This document shows positions 5,156 through 6,295 of a stretch of 6,295 bases of DNA, in pieces; position 1 is the stretch's first letter, and each line of letters starts with the position of its first letter. The notes beneath the pieces were generated by a model, which worked only from the letters and a program-made list of their open reading frames with translations, was not told the origin of the DNA and did no database searches. Origin of the DNA: Candidatus Latescibacterota bacterium (GTDB lineage Bacteria; Latescibacterota; UBA2968; UBA8231). Position numbers and translations under genes: made by a program. Location: assembly GCA_003529325.1 (NCBI GenBank), contig DPVW01000382.1, forward strand, positions 1 to 6,295, in the 5' to 3' direction.

Positions 5156-6199
5156 ATGCGTAGCGTGGCATGGGAGAAGGTCATGACAAAAACGATGATG
5201 GTCGCAGGGCTAACGGTTCTCTGTGCTGTTCCGTCGGTGTTTGCCCAACAACCAAGAAGTATCCATGAACTCAAGGCCTCGCCGTCGACCACCCACATTT
5301 TTTTCTTCGATGCCTCGCTTGCGCCGGTTCTGCGGATTGAATCGGGTGATGTGGTACGCCTGGAAACGGCTACAGGAAACCCGCGATGGTTCGAAAACGC
5401 GGGCGTTCCCCGGGATCAGATCCCTCCCGAGCTATACGCGGTTTATGAAGGGTATAACTCCACTAATAGAGGCGACCATACCCTGAATGGTCCTATCTTC
5501 GTGAACGGGGCCGAACGGGGCGACGTATTGGAGGTTCGTATCCTTTCCGTTGACGTCCGGTTGTCTATAGCCGGCCAGGGGATCGGTAGCCGACTTTTCC
5601 CTGGGGAGATTGATGCCAACGTGTCCCGGGTCCACTGGATCGATTTAGTAAATAGGACAGTCGAGTTTGCGCCGGGGGTGGTGGTTCCGATTAAGCCATT
5701 TTGGGGGGTGATCGGAGTCGCCCCACCGCCGGATATGGGACGAGTGAGGAGTGGTGCGCCGAACTTCTTCGGTGGCAACATGGACAATCGTGATCTTGGA
5801 CCGGGCAGTATCTTGTACCTGCCAGTTCAAAATCCCGGTGCTCTGCTCTCTATCGGTGATGGTCACGCAGTCCAGGGGTATGGTGAGATCTCTGGTTCGG
5901 CCGTGGAAACTTCTCTCAGGGGTGAAATCCAGGTGTTTCTACACAAGAACAGAGAACTCAAATGGCCTCGCGCTGAAACCCCCACCCACTACATGACAAT
6001 GGGGCTCGATGCTGACCTTGACGAGGCCGCACGAATCGCCGCCGCCGAAATGATCGACTTATTAGTTGAGACAAAGGGTATCGACCGTGAGACGGCCATC
6101 CTCCTGTGCAGCGTGGCCATGGATATGGTCGTGACGCAGGTCGTGGATGGAACCAAGGGCATTCACGCCTTGGTCGCCAAGGCGGTGTTTAGAGACTAG
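5156..6199 (+). CDS. Exported acetamidase/formamidase-family protein
   Basis: The 347-residue product matches the FmdA/AmdA family, which hydrolyses short amides such as formamide or acetamide to ammonia and the acid. Supporting motifs are GDHTLNGPIFVNGAERGD followed by VLEVRI, NMDNRDLGPGSILYLPV, and GDGHAVQGYGE (234-244) with SGSAVET just after it. The C-terminal segment with PTHYMTMGLD and LLCSVAMDMVVTQVVDG is also typical. The family norm as I recall it is GDGE where this protein has GYGE (Tyr242), a possible active-site change. Unlike classical cytoplasmic formamidases it carries a signal peptide: Lys8 and Lys12, hydrophobic 14-29, cleavage after VFA at 30, before QQ. It would therefore act outside the cytoplasm, and its real substrate may differ. 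Two starts are credible: 5156 (GGAG at 5144-5147, 8 bases away) and 5183 (GGGAG at 5172-5176, 6 bases away, giving a shorter signal peptide MTKTMMVAGL...). Both give export, and I keep the longer form without strong preference. The gene has its own promoter and no visible partner amide transporter. Confidence 0.88.
   Translation: MRSVAWEKVMTKTMMVAGLTVLCAVPSVFAQQPRSIHELKASPSTTHIFFFDASLAPVLRIESGDVVRLETATGNPRWFENAGVPRDQIPPELYAVYEGYNSTNRGDHTLNGPIFVNGAERGDVLEVRILSVDVRLSIAGQGIGSRLFPGEIDANVSRVHWIDLVNRTVEFAPGVVVPIKPFWGVIGVAPPPDMGRVRSGAPNFFGGNMDNRDLGPGSILYLPVQNPGALLSIGDGHAVQGYGEISGSAVETSLRGEIQVFLHKNRELKWPRAETPTHYMTMGLDADLDEAARIAAAEMIDLLVETKGIDRETAILLCSVAMDMVVTQVVDGTKGIHALVAKAVFRD
5172..5176 (+). promoter_or_regulatory. 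Alternative ribosome binding site for an acetamidase start at 5183
   Basis: GGGAG lies six bases before the in-frame ATG at 5183. Starting there yields a compact classical signal peptide (MTKTMM..., cleavage after VFA) and a 338-residue protein. It competes with the upstream GGAG/ATG pair at 5144-5147/5156. Confidence 0.4.
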
Positions 6200-6271
6200 C
6201 AGTCTGTCGTGAAAGTTTCGCGTTGCCCGCGAGTGGGACGAAGCGCATCCGCGTGACTCACCCCCGTCCCT

Positions 6272-6295
6272 GTTGAACCGCCCGCTAAAAATTGA
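6272..6295 (+). promoter_or_regulatory. Left part of a promoter for the next gene, cut by the window end
   Basis: TTGAAC (6273-6278) sits in a second exact copy of GTTGAACCGCCCGC (6272-6285). Exactly 17 bases follow before the window ends, so a -10 of the TAGGCT type would begin at the first base beyond it. This is a prediction by analogy with the promoters at 4020 and 5061; only the -35 half is visible. The bases between the acetamidase stop and this site (6200-6271) hold no gene and no convincing terminator. Confidence 0.45.

Noticed and set aside
6193..6205. Inverted repeat AGACT-AGC-AGTCT at the acetamidase stop as a terminator
   Set aside because: The stem is only five base pairs with a three-base loop and no T-tract follows. 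It is too weak to call.
6219..6270. CGCG-TTGCC-CGCG and GGGACG...CGTCCC pairings as a terminator
   Set aside because: The stems are short (4 and 6 bp), the second has a 24-base loop, and there is no T-run. Such matches are expected by chance in this GC-rich tail.

Overview
The window looks like part of a Gram-negative-type bacterial genome, most likely an uncultured environmental (possibly marine) lineage. The evidence is a set of exported or lipid-anchored enzymes, a Sel1-repeat protein with a signal peptide, and E. coli-like sigma-70 promoters. The mix of exported metallo-beta-lactamase-fold (MBL-fold) and acetamidase/formamidase proteins reminds me of Acidobacteriota-type genomes, but that is a weak impression. 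There is no rRNA or tRNA to anchor taxonomy, and I see no CRISPR array, transposase, integrase or origin.

Layout. Bases 1-405: a promoter and a small exported Sel1-repeat protein whose C-terminus appears cut off. Bases about 365-853: a minus-strand remnant of a glycosyltransferase, lacking both ends and fused tail-to-tail onto the Sel1 gene. Bases 939-3410: a complete, GC-rich N-terminal-nucleophile acylase of the PvdQ/aculeacin-acylase/penicillin-amidase family, predicted to be a lipoprotein. Bases about 3437-4023: a plus-strand remnant of a DNA methyltransferase, retaining the TSPPY catalytic motif but missing its N-terminal region and its proper C-terminus. Bases 4069-5052: an exported MBL-fold hydrolase with a full metal-ligand set. 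Bases 5156-6199: an exported acetamidase/formamidase-family protein. Bases 6200-6295: a short tail ending in what looks like the start of the promoter of the next gene.

Two signals stand out. First, the left half is a mosaic. A GC-rich acylase gene (65-72% GC in hand-counted lines) sits between two truncated genes of about 45-52% GC, with apparently sharp joins. This suggests an accessory or decaying recombination site, or else a metagenomic assembly artefact. Second, the promoters are built alike. TTGAAC-17 bp-TAGGCT precedes both the MBL-fold gene and the acetamidase gene. TTGAAA-17 bp-TAATCT precedes the Sel1 gene, and another TTGAAC lies exactly 17 bases before the window end. Each intact right-hand gene therefore seems to be its own transcription unit.

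I find no convincing multi-gene novel system. The intact enzymes are all hydrolases acting outside the cytoplasm (amide bonds in the acylase and acetamidase, an unknown substrate for the MBL-fold protein). A shared scavenging role is possible, but the separate promoters give no evidence of a common pathway.
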